In this document: piece after piece, positions 55,225-64,000 of the stretch
Numbering within the stretch: the stretch's first letter is position 1
How the letters are laid out: each line of letters opens with the position of its first letter
DNA from: Pseudarthrobacter sp. L1SW
Lineage (GTDB): Bacteria; Actinomycetota; Actinomycetes; Actinomycetales; Micrococcaceae
Length of the DNA stretch: 64,000 nt
Assembly (NCBI RefSeq): GCF_020809045.1
Contig: NZ_CP078079.1
Coordinates: 3,348,001 to 3,412,000 of the forward strand
Direction: 5' to 3'
Notes under the pieces: generated by a model
The model's database searches: none
What the model was told of the DNA's origin: nothing
Seen by the model: the letters and a program-made list of their open reading frames with translations, nothing else
Program-made: the position numbers and the translations under genes

Positions 55225-56031
55225 TCAGTCCTTGGGCGAATCGGCCTTGGACAGCTCGCCGGTGATCCGCTCCCCCGGGATGCGGGCAGTGCGCCAGGTG
55301 TCCAGGGCTATGACTCCGCCGAGGATGATCAGCGAAAGGGACAAGGACGCGAGGGCATCGCTGAGCCAGTGGTAACCCAGGTACAGCCGGCTCACGGCAG
55401 CCAGGAAAATGCCGATCCCTGCACCCACGAAGCCCAGGACGGCGGCCCGGGGATTGCGGCGCCGGGAAAAGATCAGGAAGGCACCCACCAGGAGGAAGTC
55501 GCAGGCTCCCAGGACATGTCCTGAGGGGAATGAGAAGGTGTGGTCGATCCCGAACAGCATCTGCTCCACGGGCGGCCGCGAGCGCCGCACGATCTGGAGG
55601 ATGACCTGGGAGACGATGACGCCGGTGACCATCGCGGATGCCAGCAGGATGGGCCGCCAGGCATGCTTCGCGGCGAACCCCCAGGCCAGGATCACCACCA
55701 GGACAATGATGGGCAGGGCAATCGGGCCGAAGACCACGGCAAGGACGATCATGATGACTGTCAGTGCCTGGGACCTCAGCCCGAGCAGCCAATCGCGAAC
55801 GGGCACGTCGGCTGCGGACAGGCCGTCGGCCTGCACCACGCTGACCAGGGTGGCAATGAACAGGACGGTTCCCACCGCCGCCAGGATGATGGCCGCCCGG
55901 TACAGCCCGCGCCGGTCTGCGGGGTCCAGGTAGCGTTCCTCCACCACGAACTTGTCGTGGAAGGCACGCCATTTGCCGGTCTTTTGCCTGGTGGTTCCCG
56001 AACCTGCTGATCCCTGTTGTCCCACTGTCAT
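55225..56031 (-). CDS. PAP2-family membrane phosphatase
   Basis: This 268-residue protein has about six membrane helices and the three PAP2 motifs: VRRSRPPVEQM (related to KxxxxxxRP), FPSGH and SRLYLGYHWLSD. These carry the catalytic His pair on the outer face of the membrane. Likely substrates are phosphatidic acid or undecaprenyl pyrophosphate. The soluble N-terminal region (1-45) is polar. It is divergent from the AlkC-like gene and appears to be transcribed alone. Confidence 0.93.
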   Translation of the reverse strand: MTVGQQGSAGSGTTRQKTGKWRAFHDKFVVEERYLDPADRRGLYRAAIILAAVGTVLFIATLVSVVQADGLSAADVPVRDWLLGLRSQALTVIMIVLAVVFGPIALPIIVLVVILAWGFAAKHAWRPILLASAMVTGVIVSQVILQIVRRSRPPVEQMLFGIDHTFSFPSGHVLGACDFLLVGAFLIFSRRRNPRAAVLGFVGAGIGIFLAAVSRLYLGYHWLSDALASLSLSLIILGGVIALDTWRTARIPGERITGELSKADSPKD

Positions 56032-56167
56032 GCCCGTCCCTGCGCCTTGAAGATTTGCCTAGGGTGAAGATTATCCCGGCTGGACTGCGTTGGCGCTGTC
56101 TGCCTGCAGTTTCCGGGCAGCCTCCTGCCAGCCGGGCCATGTCCTGCCCCCGCGGTAGCCTGTCTGC

Positions 56168-57280
56168 ATGGGTGCCATGAACGAACTGATTGACGCGCCT
56201 GCCGTCAATTCCGTTGCCGCCATCCTGGCGGAGTCCGCTCCGGAGGTGCGGTGGGACCGCACGGCTGCCGCCGCCCACCTGCTGGGCGGACTCAACCTGC
56301 GCGCCAGGACTGACCTGGTGGCCCAGGCGTTGCAGGATGACATTGAGAACGTCCCGGGCGCGGGGTATACGACGGCGGCGGGCAGCTTCCGGGCCGCACT
56401 CGCCTTCCCGGAGTTCACAGGCTGGATCTTGTGGCCGGTGTCCGAGGCTGCCGCGGCACTTGCCGTCGCGTCCGGCTCCGGCAGGGACTTCGACGACGCC
56501 ATGGCCCTGCTGGCGGAGTTGACGCCCAGGCTTACCAGTGAGTTCGCCATCCGCCGCCTCCTCCGCCAGGACCCGGACAGGGCACTGCCGATCATCCAGG
56601 TCTGGACGGCCCATCCGGACGAGCATGTCCGCCGCCTGGCCAGCGAGGGCACGCGCCCCTATTTGCCGTGGGCGGTGCGGGTCCCGGCCCTGGTCCAGCG
56701 GCCTGAGGCCACCCTCCCCATCCTCGGCTCCCTGTACCGCGACCCGTCCGAGTACGTGCGGCGGTCCGTGGCCAACCACCTGAACGATCTTGCCCGGCAC
56801 GCGCCCTCGGCCGTGGTGTCCACTGCCCAGGACTGGCTCTCCGCCGCCGATGCCAATACGGGACGGGTGGTCCGCCACGGCCTTCGCACGCTCGTCAAAA
56901 AAGGACATCCCGGCGCCCTGGCGCTCCTTGGCTTCGCGCCGGCTCAGGTAGCGGTGGCCGGGCCTTACCTGGACCGGGATGTCCTGAATCTGCCCGGCGA
57001 ACTGGCCTTCAGTTTCGAGATCACCAACACCGGCACGGAGGATGTGCGCTTGGCGGTGGATTACCTGATCCACTACCGCAAAGCCAACGGCAGCCATTCG
57101 GCCAAGGTTTTCAAGGCCTCAACGGTGGCCCTTGCACCCGGCGAGAGCAGGAGCCTGTCCAAACGCCATGCCTTCAGACAGATGACCACCCGGGTGCACC
57201 ATCCCGGCCTGCATGCCTTGGAACTTCAGGTCAACGGCGCCGTGCACGGGCGCGTGGAGTTCATGCTCGAAACCGGCTAG
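56168..57280 (+). CDS. AlkC-like DNA alkylation repair glycosylase with Ig-like tail
   Basis: This 370-residue protein is built of HEAT-like repeats (about 5-250), including EHVRRLASEGTRPYLPW and SEYVRRSVANHLNDL, typical of AlkC/AlkD enzymes. These excise alkylated bases without base flipping. After LVKKGHPGALALLGF there is a beta-sandwich domain (260-370), as in AlkC proteins with an Ig-like C-terminal domain. Its stop overlaps that of the convergent subtilase gene, so the two share no space for a terminator. Confidence 0.88.
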   Translation: MGAMNELIDAPAVNSVAAILAESAPEVRWDRTAAAAHLLGGLNLRARTDLVAQALQDDIENVPGAGYTTAAGSFRAALAFPEFTGWILWPVSEAAAALAVASGSGRDFDDAMALLAELTPRLTSEFAIRRLLRQDPDRALPIIQVWTAHPDEHVRRLASEGTRPYLPWAVRVPALVQRPEATLPILGSLYRDPSEYVRRSVANHLNDLARHAPSAVVSTAQDWLSAADANTGRVVRHGLRTLVKKGHPGALALLGFAPAQVAVAGPYLDRDVLNLPGELAFSFEITNTGTEDVRLAVDYLIHYRKANGSHSAKVFKASTVALAPGESRSLSKRHAFRQMTTRVHHPGLHALELQVNGAVHGRVEFMLETG

Positions 57281-59073
57281 TAGGAACCGGTGGTGAACTG
57301 CCAGGTCCGGCCGGTGAGCTGGTTCCCGGCCAGGTCCCGGACGGCCGTTCCGCCGCCGGTGACCGTCACGGTGTACTTGGTCTTGGCCGCCAGCGGCTGC
57401 TGGGGATCCAGGATCCACTGGTTGGTGGTGCCGTTCCTGAACACGCTGGCCGGAACCTGGGCTCCGGTGGCGGCATTCTTTACCGTAAACGTGGTTCCGT
57501 TGACGCCTTGGACGGCCTCGCTGAAAGTGACGCTGACGTTGTTGCCGCGGCGCACCAGCAGGGCGTTGCTGCCGGGAGTGTAGGCGGTGATGGCGGGGGC
57601 GGGGCCGGTGAGGAAGCTCCAGCTGGCGGAGGCCAGCGGGGTGCCGGCGCTGTCCCTGATGGCGGAGGTACCGCCAACCAGCGTGGCCGTGAAGGTGGTG
57701 TCCGCGGCAAGGGCGGCTGCGGGGTCCAGGGTTGCCGTCCGGGTGGTGGCGTTGTAGGAGACAGCGGCGGGGATGGTGGCGCCCGCAGCGTCCTTGAGCA
57801 GGAAGGTCCCGCCGCTCACGCCCTGCACAGCGGTGCTGAAGGTGGCCGTGATATTGGCGCCTGCCGCAACGGCAGTGGCATTGGCGCCGGGCGTCACGGC
57901 TGTGACCGTGGGGGCCGGTGCGGGTGCGGGAGCGGGTGCCGGTGCGGGAGCGGCCGCAGCGGAGTACAGCAGGCGGTTCGGCGTGCCGCTGGTGGCCCCC
58001 ACCACCACCCCTGCCGTGGCGCTGGATGTGAGTGCGCCGGAGACCTGGGCGGGGGTGAGCGCCGGGTTCTGGGAGAGCAGTACGGCTGCTGCGCCGGCCA
58101 CGTGCGGCGCGGCCATCGAGGTGCCGGACATTGACGCGGTGGCACTGGCGGACGTGTAGTACGCCGAGCTGATACCCACGCCCGGGGCGTAAAGGTCCAC
58201 GCAGGGACCGAAGTTGGAGAAGGACGCCTGCCTGTCGGCGGAGTCGCTGGCAGCCACTGTCACCGCCGCCGGGACCCGTGCGGGGGAACTTCCGCAGGCG
58301 TCCACGGCGGAGTTGCCGGCGGCAACCACGGCGGCAACGCCGTCGTTCACCACTGACTGGATGGCGGTGTCCACTGCCGAGCTGGCGGCCCCGCCCAGGC
58401 TGAGGTTCACCACTGCCGGAGAACCTGCTGCGTGGTTCGCTGCCACCCAGTCCAAGCCGGCAACCACATCCGAGTTGTAGCCGGATCCGTTGCAGTCGAG
58501 CACCCGGACGGGAACGATCGTGGCGCTCTTGGCCACCCCATAGGTGGTCCCGCCCACGGTGCCGGCAACGTGCGTGCCGTGGCCGTTGCAGTCGCTGGAG
58601 CCCCGTCCGTCAGCCACAGCGGTCCATCCGGAAGCGATCCGCCCGGTGAACTCGGTGTGCGAGGCCAGAACGCCGGTGTCCACCACGTACGCGGTCACGC
58701 CTGCGCCCGAGGATGACCAGGAGTAGGAGCCGGAAAGCGGCAGCGCCCTCTGGTCTACCCGGTCCAGGCCCCAGGGTGCCGGCTGCTGGGTTTCGGAAAT
58801 GCTGACCGGGGCGTCGGCTTCCATGGATACCACCCGGCCGGACTTCACGAGCGCTGCCGCCTGGGCAGGGTTGGCGGTGACCAGGGCGCCGCGGAAGGCG
58901 TGGGTGAAGGTCCGGCCGACGGCGAGGCCCTGGGCCCGCAGCCCGGCTGCCTCTGCGGCTACGTCGGTGCCGGCTGCGTACTGGACGATATAGCGTCCGG
59001 ACGCTCCGGGATCAGCCGGCGCAACGGCAGCGGCGGGAAGGGCGGTGGCGGACAGGACTGCTGAGACCAGCAC
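57277..59073 (-). CDS. Secreted subtilisin-like (S8) protease with two Ig-like repeats
   Basis: This protein of about 598 residues has an S8 catalytic triad in VVDTGV (Asp), HGTHVAGTV (His) and [11 protein letters not shown] (Ser). An inhibitor_I9-type pro-region lies at about 25-90, a Pro/Ala linker near 385-405, and two Big_5-like domains follow. The export signal is clear, but the GTG at 59073 cuts it short. The frame stays open upstream and an ATT at 59109 preceded by GAGGA would give a full n-region (IRTPFF). The true start is uncertain. It is a likely extracellular nutrient protease. Confidence 0.92.
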   Translation of the reverse strand: MLVSAVLSATALPAAAVAPADPGASGRYIVQYAAGTDVAAEAAGLRAQGLAVGRTFTHAFRGALVTANPAQAAALVKSGRVVSMEADAPVSISETQQPAPWGLDRVDQRALPLSGSYSWSSSGAGVTAYVVDTGVLASHTEFTGRIASGWTAVADGRGSSDCNGHGTHVAGTVGGTTYGVAKSATIVPVRVLDCNGSGYNSDVVAGLDWVAANHAAGSPAVVNLSLGGAASSAVDTAIQSVVNDGVAAVVAAGNSAVDACGSSPARVPAAVTVAASDSADRQASFSNFGPCVDLYAPGVGISSAYYTSASATASMSGTSMAAPHVAGAAAVLLSQNPALTPAQVSGALTSSATAGVVVGATSGTPNRLLYSAAAAPAPAPAPAPAPAPTVTAVTPGANATAVAAGANITATFSTAVQGVSGGTFLLKDAAGATIPAAVSYNATTRTATLDPAAALAADTTFTATLVGGTSAIRDSAGTPLASASWSFLTGPAPAITAYTPGSNALLVRRGNNVSVTFSEAVQGVNGTTFTVKNAATGAQVPASVFRNGTTNQWILDPQQPLAAKTKYTVTVTGGGTAVRDLAGNQLTGRTWQFTTGSY

Positions 59074-59139
59074 TGCGGCGGCGGGCAGCGCAAAGAAGGG
59101 AGTGCGAATTTTGGGGTCCTCGTTCGGCGTTTGCGGGCT

Positions 59140-59162
59140 GCGGGGGCAGGAGGTGCCCCCGC
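59140..59162. other. Perfect GC-rich hairpin near the subtilase start
   Basis: GCGGGGGCA and TGCCCCCGC form a 9-bp stem with a five-base loop, located between the subtilase start and the epimerase stop. There is no T-run, so termination of the upstream gene is uncertain. Confidence 0.35.
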
Positions 59163-59253
59163 CCTACCAAAAGGATAGGAGCCCGCAACGCGCCGCCACG
59201 GGGTCTTTGCCCGATCCTGCGGCAACCCTTGGCGATTCCTGAGCCGGGCCGGT

Positions 59254-60129
59254 TCAGCCGGTTTTTGCACCGCCGGCGTTGGGTGAAACGTGCGTCCGCC
59301 ACGTGTGTTCCGGCTCGAATCCGAGCAGCCGCCGCGCCTTGTCAATGGACAGCATGGTCTCGTGTTCGCCAAGGTCCTTGACCACCTTGACCCCCGGGAA
59401 CACTTCCGCGGCAAGGCTTGCGCTGGACCGGCTCATGACGGTGTCCGCGTTGGCGATGATGAACGCCTCGAATCCCGGTTTCCCGTTCTCCAGCGCCCTT
59501 GCCACCGCCTGGGCACCGTCCCGGCCGTCGATGTAGCCCCACAGGTTCCATTTCCGGAGGGTCGCGTCGGAGTCGAACGAAGGGAATTTCCCGTAATCCG
59601 AGGCGTCCATGACGTTGGAAAACCGCAGCCCCACGATGCTCAGTTCCGGATCCCACCGCGTGAGTTCGGCAGCCATCTGCTCCTCAAGGTGCTTCACCAG
59701 GGAGTACGTGCTTTCGGGCCGGGCAGGGTATTCCTCATCCACCGGAATGTAGGGCGGGTCGACGTCGAACGGCAGTCCCAGCACGGTCTCGCTGGAGGCG
59801 TACACCACCTTCTTGATGCCGGCCCGGCGGGCCGCCTGGAAGACGTTGTAGGTGGACAGCATGTTGTTCTCGAACGTCGCGGCGTCAGGAATTATGCCAG
59901 GTGCCGGAATGGCACCCAGGTGCACCACGGCGTCGAACCCTTCGTGCCTGTCGTCCAGGCCCAGCAGGACGTCCAGGACCTGGCCGTAGTTGCGCAGGTC
60001 CACCACCACCAGGCCGGGGCTGCGCGCGCCCTCGCGGTCCAGGTTGAGGACCTGGTGGCCGTCCTCAGTGAGCCTGCGGACCACGTGCCGCCCGAGTTTT
60101 CCGCTACCGCCGGTTACCGCAATTCTCAT
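59254..60129 (-). CDS. NAD(P)-dependent epimerase/dehydratase-like oxidoreductase
   Basis: This 291-residue extended SDR has the N-terminal nucleotide-binding TGGSGKLGR, active-site YSLVKH (YxxxK) and an upstream ASSETVLG. The overall pattern resembles uronate dehydrogenases and sugar nucleotide epimerases, but the substrate is not readable. It is probably co-transcribed with the adenylate kinase upstream, from which it is separated by 56 bases. Confidence 0.88.
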   Translation of the reverse strand: MRIAVTGGSGKLGRHVVRRLTEDGHQVLNLDREGARSPGLVVVDLRNYGQVLDVLLGLDDRHEGFDAVVHLGAIPAPGIIPDAATFENNMLSTYNVFQAARRAGIKKVVYASSETVLGLPFDVDPPYIPVDEEYPARPESTYSLVKHLEEQMAAELTRWDPELSIVGLRFSNVMDASDYGKFPSFDSDATLRKWNLWGYIDGRDGAQAVARALENGKPGFEAFIIANADTVMSRSSASLAAEVFPGVKVVKDLGEHETMLSIDKARRLLGFEPEHTWRTHVSPNAGGAKTG

Positions 60130-60185
60130 CAGGTTTCCTTTTCCGTTTGTGGCTTGCGCCGGGTTTGCCGCGTGGCCGGTGGCGG

Positions 60186-60779
60186 TCAGCTGCCGCGCCG
60201 TGGGGTTCCAAGGAACTTTTCGACGGCGGCGATCGCCAGTCCGGTGATCTCACCGGGATCCCCGCTGCCGTTCACGGACACGAGTATTCCGCGCCCGGCG
60301 TAGACCGAGACTACTTCATGCGTCTCACGGTGGTAGAGGTCCAGGCGGCGCCGGAACACCTCCACCGTGTCGTCGGTGCGTCCCTGGTCCGCCGCGCGCC
60401 GCCGCATCCGTTCCTCCAGCAACTCGTCAGGGGCGGACAATTCGATCACCGCGTCCAGGGCGTATCCCTGGGAGGCAAGCATGTTGTCCAGCTCCACCAC
60501 CTGGGGAGCCGTGCGCGGGTAGCCGTCCAGCAGGAATCCGGCCTGCAGGTCGCTGTCCAGGAGGCGGTCCTTGACCAGCGCGTTGGTGAGGTGGTCCGGG
60601 ACGAAGTCGCCGCCGTCGAGATAGCTGGCAGCCTGGTTTCCCAGCTCAGTCTCCTCGCTGACGTTGCTCCGGAAGATTTCCCCGGTGGAGACGGCGGGGA
60701 TGCCGAAGTGCCGTGCCAGCTGTTCCGCCTGGGTGCCTTTGCCGGAGCCCGGCGGGCCGATGATGAGCAGCCTGGTCAT
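60186..60779 (-). CDS. adk: Adenylate kinase paralogue
   Basis: This 197-residue protein has P-loop GPPGSGKG (8-15), the NMP-binding FRSNVSEETELG, LLDGYPRT and the short LID form RRRAADQGRTDDTVEVFRRRL. It interconverts ATP, AMP and ADP. The usual actinobacterial adk lies by secY in the ribosomal protein cluster. This copy, next to an epimerase, is therefore likely an additional paralogue. I use the MTRLLIIG start. Confidence 0.87.
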   Translation of the reverse strand: MTRLLIIGPPGSGKGTQAEQLARHFGIPAVSTGEIFRSNVSEETELGNQAASYLDGGDFVPDHLTNALVKDRLLDSDLQAGFLLDGYPRTAPQVVELDNMLASQGYALDAVIELSAPDELLEERMRRRAADQGRTDDTVEVFRRRLDLYHRETHEVVSVYAGRGILVSVNGSGDPGEITGLAIAAVEKFLGTPRRGS

Positions 60780-61078
60780 GATCCTGTCCCACTTCCTGCC
60801 CCGCCGGGGCGTGGCGGCCGCTGGTTTTACGCCCTGCCGCCGGGGCACCGGCGCTTGCTTCATTCTGCCGGTAACTTCCCGCCGGGCGCCAGAGAACCTC
60901 GAGTTCACGTGTGTCAACATGACGCTACCCCCTGCCGAAGGATGTATATACTTCTGGATATCGGTTTAGCAGCAGGCCGTTGGAAAGTTCTTCGATCCAG
61001 CGACCTTCACAGCCTGCCGGCACTGCGGTGGCTGCTGGAAGCCGCCGGGTTGTCCTGAGCGAATGGCACCAAAAAACC

Positions 61079-61822
61079 GTGGCCAGCGAGTCAACAGCAA
61101 AACCCGATACATCCATTACCGAGCACCTGCATGAGCTGGTCCTCAGCAGCCCTGACGTTGAGGACTTCCTCAATGAACTGGCACAGGTGTCCGCACGCAA
61201 CCTTTCCGAGCCCGGCGACGAAATCATGTGCGCCATCACCCTGCTGCGGCAGCGCAAGGCCGCCACGGTGGCCAGCAGCAGCCCTGAGGCGAAGGCCATC
61301 GCGCAGCTTGAGTACGAGTTCAGCGAGACGCCCAGCCTGACGGCTTCCACCATGCAGGAGACCATCAACGTCCCGGACGCGCAGCATGACGGCCGCTGGC
61401 CCGAGTACTCCACTGCCGTCCTGGCCCAGGGCGTCCGCTCCGTCCTTGCCCTGCCCTTCCAGTTGGAGGGCGGAACAAAGGCCGCGCTGCTGCTCTACTC
61501 CCCCCGGCCCCACCGTTTTGAGTCCCGCATCGTTGAATTCGCCGAGGACTTCGTGGGCCAGACTTCCCTTGCCCTGCGGCTTGCGGTCCGGTTTGCCCAC
61601 TACAGCGAGACGGCGGCAAACCTCCGCGCCACACTGGAGTCCCGCACTGTGATCGACATGGCCGTGGGGATCATCATGGCGCAGAACCGGTGCAGCCAGC
61701 AGGACGCCTTCGAGATCCTGAAGACGGCGTCCAGCACCCGCAATTCAAAGCTGCATGACGTTGCCGCCATAGTGGTCAACTCGCTGGGCCAGGGGCCGGC
61801 CCGGACACACTACGACGGATAG
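61079..61822 (+). CDS. GAF-ANTAR domain regulator
   Basis: This 247-residue protein has an N-terminal GAF domain (about 20-170: LALPFQLEGGTKAALLLYS) and a C-terminal ANTAR domain (about 190-240: VIDMAVGIIMAQNRCSQQDAFEILKTAS). ANTAR domains bind paired hairpins in mRNA and prevent termination; the GAF domain would sense a ligand or signal. I choose GTG 61079 from the look of family N-termini; TTG 60980 is in frame 99 bases upstream. Neither has a strong RBS, so the start is uncertain. Confidence 0.87.
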   Translation: MASESTAKPDTSITEHLHELVLSSPDVEDFLNELAQVSARNLSEPGDEIMCAITLLRQRKAATVASSSPEAKAIAQLEYEFSETPSLTASTMQETINVPDAQHDGRWPEYSTAVLAQGVRSVLALPFQLEGGTKAALLLYSPRPHRFESRIVEFAEDFVGQTSLALRLAVRFAHYSETAANLRATLESRTVIDMAVGIIMAQNRCSQQDAFEILKTASSTRNSKLHDVAAIVVNSLGQGPARTHYDG

Positions 61823-61835
61823 CTTTCACAGGCCC

Positions 61836-61918
61836 AACGCTCTCTCACTTAACGCGGCTTTTCACCCCACGCTCTTCCACTTAACGCGGCGTATCCCCCA
61901 ACGGTCTATCACTTCCGG
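61836..61918. repeat. Second cluster of the ACGCTCTCTCACTT interspersed repeat
   Basis: Three degenerate copies run head to tail: ACGCTCTCTCACTTAACGCG (near 61837), ACGCTCTTCCACTTAACGCG (near 61869) and ACGGTCTATCACTT (61901). They share the core with the array at 622-819. The last copy runs directly into the terminator stem, as the first array runs into its own hairpin. Confidence 0.8.
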
Positions 61919-61955
61919 CGACGGCGGCCTCCCGCCGCCGTCGCCGGAAGTTTTT
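61911..61955. terminator. Bidirectional intrinsic terminator
   Basis: ACTTCCGGCGACGGCGG (61911-61927) pairs perfectly with 61935-61951 over 17 bp, with a seven-base loop and TTTTT after the right arm. It separates the convergent GAF-ANTAR and alpha/beta hydrolase genes. Confidence 0.9.
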
Positions 61956-61966
61956 CCATGTGTGCC

Positions 61967-63140
<1,174 letters not shown>

Positions 63141-63226
63141 GAGTCCTCCATTGGCCACGGCGGCGGGTGTGGATCAATTATGCGCCGTTGACCTCGAAAA
63201 ATGCGAGAGCGAAGGGGAACACAAAT

Positions 63227-63264
63227 GCACCCCCGGTTCCGGGATGAGCCGGAACCGGGGGTGC
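63227..63264 (-). terminator. Strong hairpin downstream of the desaturase gene
   Basis: A perfect 16-bp stem (GCACCCCCGGTTCCGG with its complement) and a six-base loop lie 26 bases after the desaturase stop. On the minus strand it is followed by ATTTGTGTT. It is a probable intrinsic terminator. Confidence 0.8.
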
Positions 63265-63290
63265 GTTGACGTGCTTGCAAAGGTGGCCGA

Positions 63291-64000
63291 TCAGGCCTTG
63301 GCGGTTTTGCCGGGAAGGGCCAGCCTGAAGATCTTGCCCCACGTGGAGCCAACCTGCTTCAGGAGCGGTCCCGTGGTGTAGTTCAAACCGTAGCGCTGGC
63401 AGATTTCACGGACCTTGGGCGCCACCTCGGCGTACCGGTTGGAGGGCAGGTCCGGGAAGAGGTGGTGCTCAATCTGGTGCGACAGGTTGCCGGTCATGAT
63501 GTGCATGAACTTGGACCCCGAGATGTTGGCGGAGCCGATCATCTGGCGGATGTACCAGTCGCCGCGGGTTTCGCCTTCAGCCATTTCCTCCGTGAAGGTG
63601 TCTGTGCCTTCGGGGAAGTGGCCGCAGAAGATGACTGCGTGGGCCCAGACGTTGCGGACGGCGTTGGCGGTCAGGGTTCCGTAGAGTGCCTGCTTGCCGG
63701 AGCCGGTCAGCATAGCGACTGCGGGGGTTGCGGCATAGTCCTTGGTGAACTGGGTGACAACCTTCTTGCCGAGGGCCTTGAGGTCCTTGAGCAGTGCTTC
63801 CTTGGACTTCTTGCCTTCCTTGAACTCCGTGAGCTCAAGGTCGTAAATAGCGATGCCCCACTCGAAGAGCGGCGCCAGGATGGCGTTGAAAAGCGGGTTG
63901 GCCAGGTTAATGGGCTTCCACGGCTGCTGTTCGTCCATCCGCAGGAGGTTGTATCCGACGTCGTTGTCCTTGCCCACCACGTTGGTCCAGCGGTGGTGCA
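63291..64000 (-). CDS. Acyl-CoA/fatty acid desaturase (N-terminus beyond window)
   Basis: The 3' part of a membrane-bound desaturase runs off the right edge. Histidine boxes HHRWTN (at the very edge) and HQIEHHLFPDLPSNRY near the C-terminus mark the di-iron enzyme family of linoleoyl-CoA/DesA3-type desaturases. Membrane segments and the first His box must lie outside the window. It introduces a double bond into acyl chains, using ferredoxin or a cytochrome-like donor. The apparent GTG at 63980 is internal, because the frame continues with conserved residues. Confidence 0.93.
   Translation of the reverse strand, partial: HHRWTNVVGKDNDVGYNLLRMDEQQPWKPINLANPLFNAILAPLFEWGIAIYDLELTEFKEGKKSKEALLKDLKALGKKVVTQFTKDYAATPAVAMLTGSGKQALYGTLTANAVRNVWAHAVIFCGHFPEGTDTFTEEMAEGETRGDWYIRQMIGSANISGSKFMHIMTGNLSHQIEHHLFPDLPSNRYAEVAPKVREICQRYGLNYTTGPLLKQVGSTWGKIFRLALPGKTAKA

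Noticed and set aside
55193-57097. A minus-strand open frame of about 634 codons spanning the PAP2 and AlkC genes
   Set aside because: It overlaps two real genes on both strands and contains low-complexity Arg/Gly/Pro text without domains.

Overview
The window is a stretch of chromosome from a high-GC actinobacterium. Protein similarity, an interspersed ACGCTCTCTCACTT repeat and a TAGGTAGCGC..AAGTGTCG hairpin make Arthrobacter/Pseudarthrobacter (Micrococcaceae) the best guess. This is recognition from memory, not a database result. Most of the window is dense and GC-rich, with GTG/TTG starts and 1-4 base gene overlaps. The exception is about 9.74-20.4 kb, which is visibly more AT-rich.

Layout. 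(1) 0-9.6 kb: a Crp/Fnr regulator cut by the left edge, a repeat array, a minus-strand DUF4177-RidA-NUDIX operon, a divergent class A penicillin-binding protein with a membrane-anchored phosphoesterase, and a heterodimeric ABC exporter. (2) 9.66-20.4 kb: a tRNA-Pro(CGG) followed by a defence island. The island holds hsdM, hsdS, a GIY-YIG/DUF4357 protein, hsdR and an M48-type metallopeptidase. It continues with a two-gene CBASS module: a cGAS/DncV-like nucleotidyltransferase overlapping a Cap15-type 2TM beta-barrel effector. A small HTH gene and strong hairpins close the island. (3) 20.5-22.2 kb: a 75-residue secreted pro-peptide carrying TGNWPDPV twice, divergent from an XRE-HTH/TPR regulator. 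This looks like an undescribed RNPP-like peptide signalling pair and is the most novel item in the window. (4) 22.2-30.2 kb: purC-purD, a Tat-exported SUOX-like molybdoenzyme, an AnsA-type asparaginase, a sterol-carrier protein, an SDR, a uracil-DNA glycosylase and an aldo/keto reductase. (5) 30.4-44.0 kb: purine catabolism. It contains xdhABC, uricase, an NCS2 permease and an IclR regulator, then an operon of malic enzyme, malate synthase, a DUF6986 aldolase-like protein and (S)-ureidoglycine aminohydrolase. (6) 44-56 kb: a lipoprotein that looks like a beta-lactamase without its catalytic Ser/Lys, a Zn alcohol dehydrogenase, HAD/YegP genes, GH15, DUF72, App1-like and GH1 genes, and an Hsp20/J-domain/MerR stress cluster. 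(7) 56-64 kb: an AlkC-like DNA glycosylase, a secreted subtilase, an epimerase, an extra adenylate kinase, a GAF-ANTAR regulator, an alpha/beta hydrolase and a desaturase cut by the right edge.

How the genes work together. In the purine block, hypoxanthine/xanthine imported by the permease is oxidised to urate (XdhABC) and then to 5-hydroxyisourate (uricase). Later, ureidoglycine is deaminated, and the glyoxylate finally released can enter central metabolism through malate synthase and malic enzyme. An AT-rich promoter with an embedded palindrome next to the IclR gene is a plausible glyoxylate- or allantoin-responsive switch. Allantoinase and allantoate-degrading genes are not in the window. 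In the island, four-base stop/start overlaps couple restriction genes to each other and the CBASS genes to each other, and the CBASS pair starts only 70 bases after the restriction operon on the same strand.
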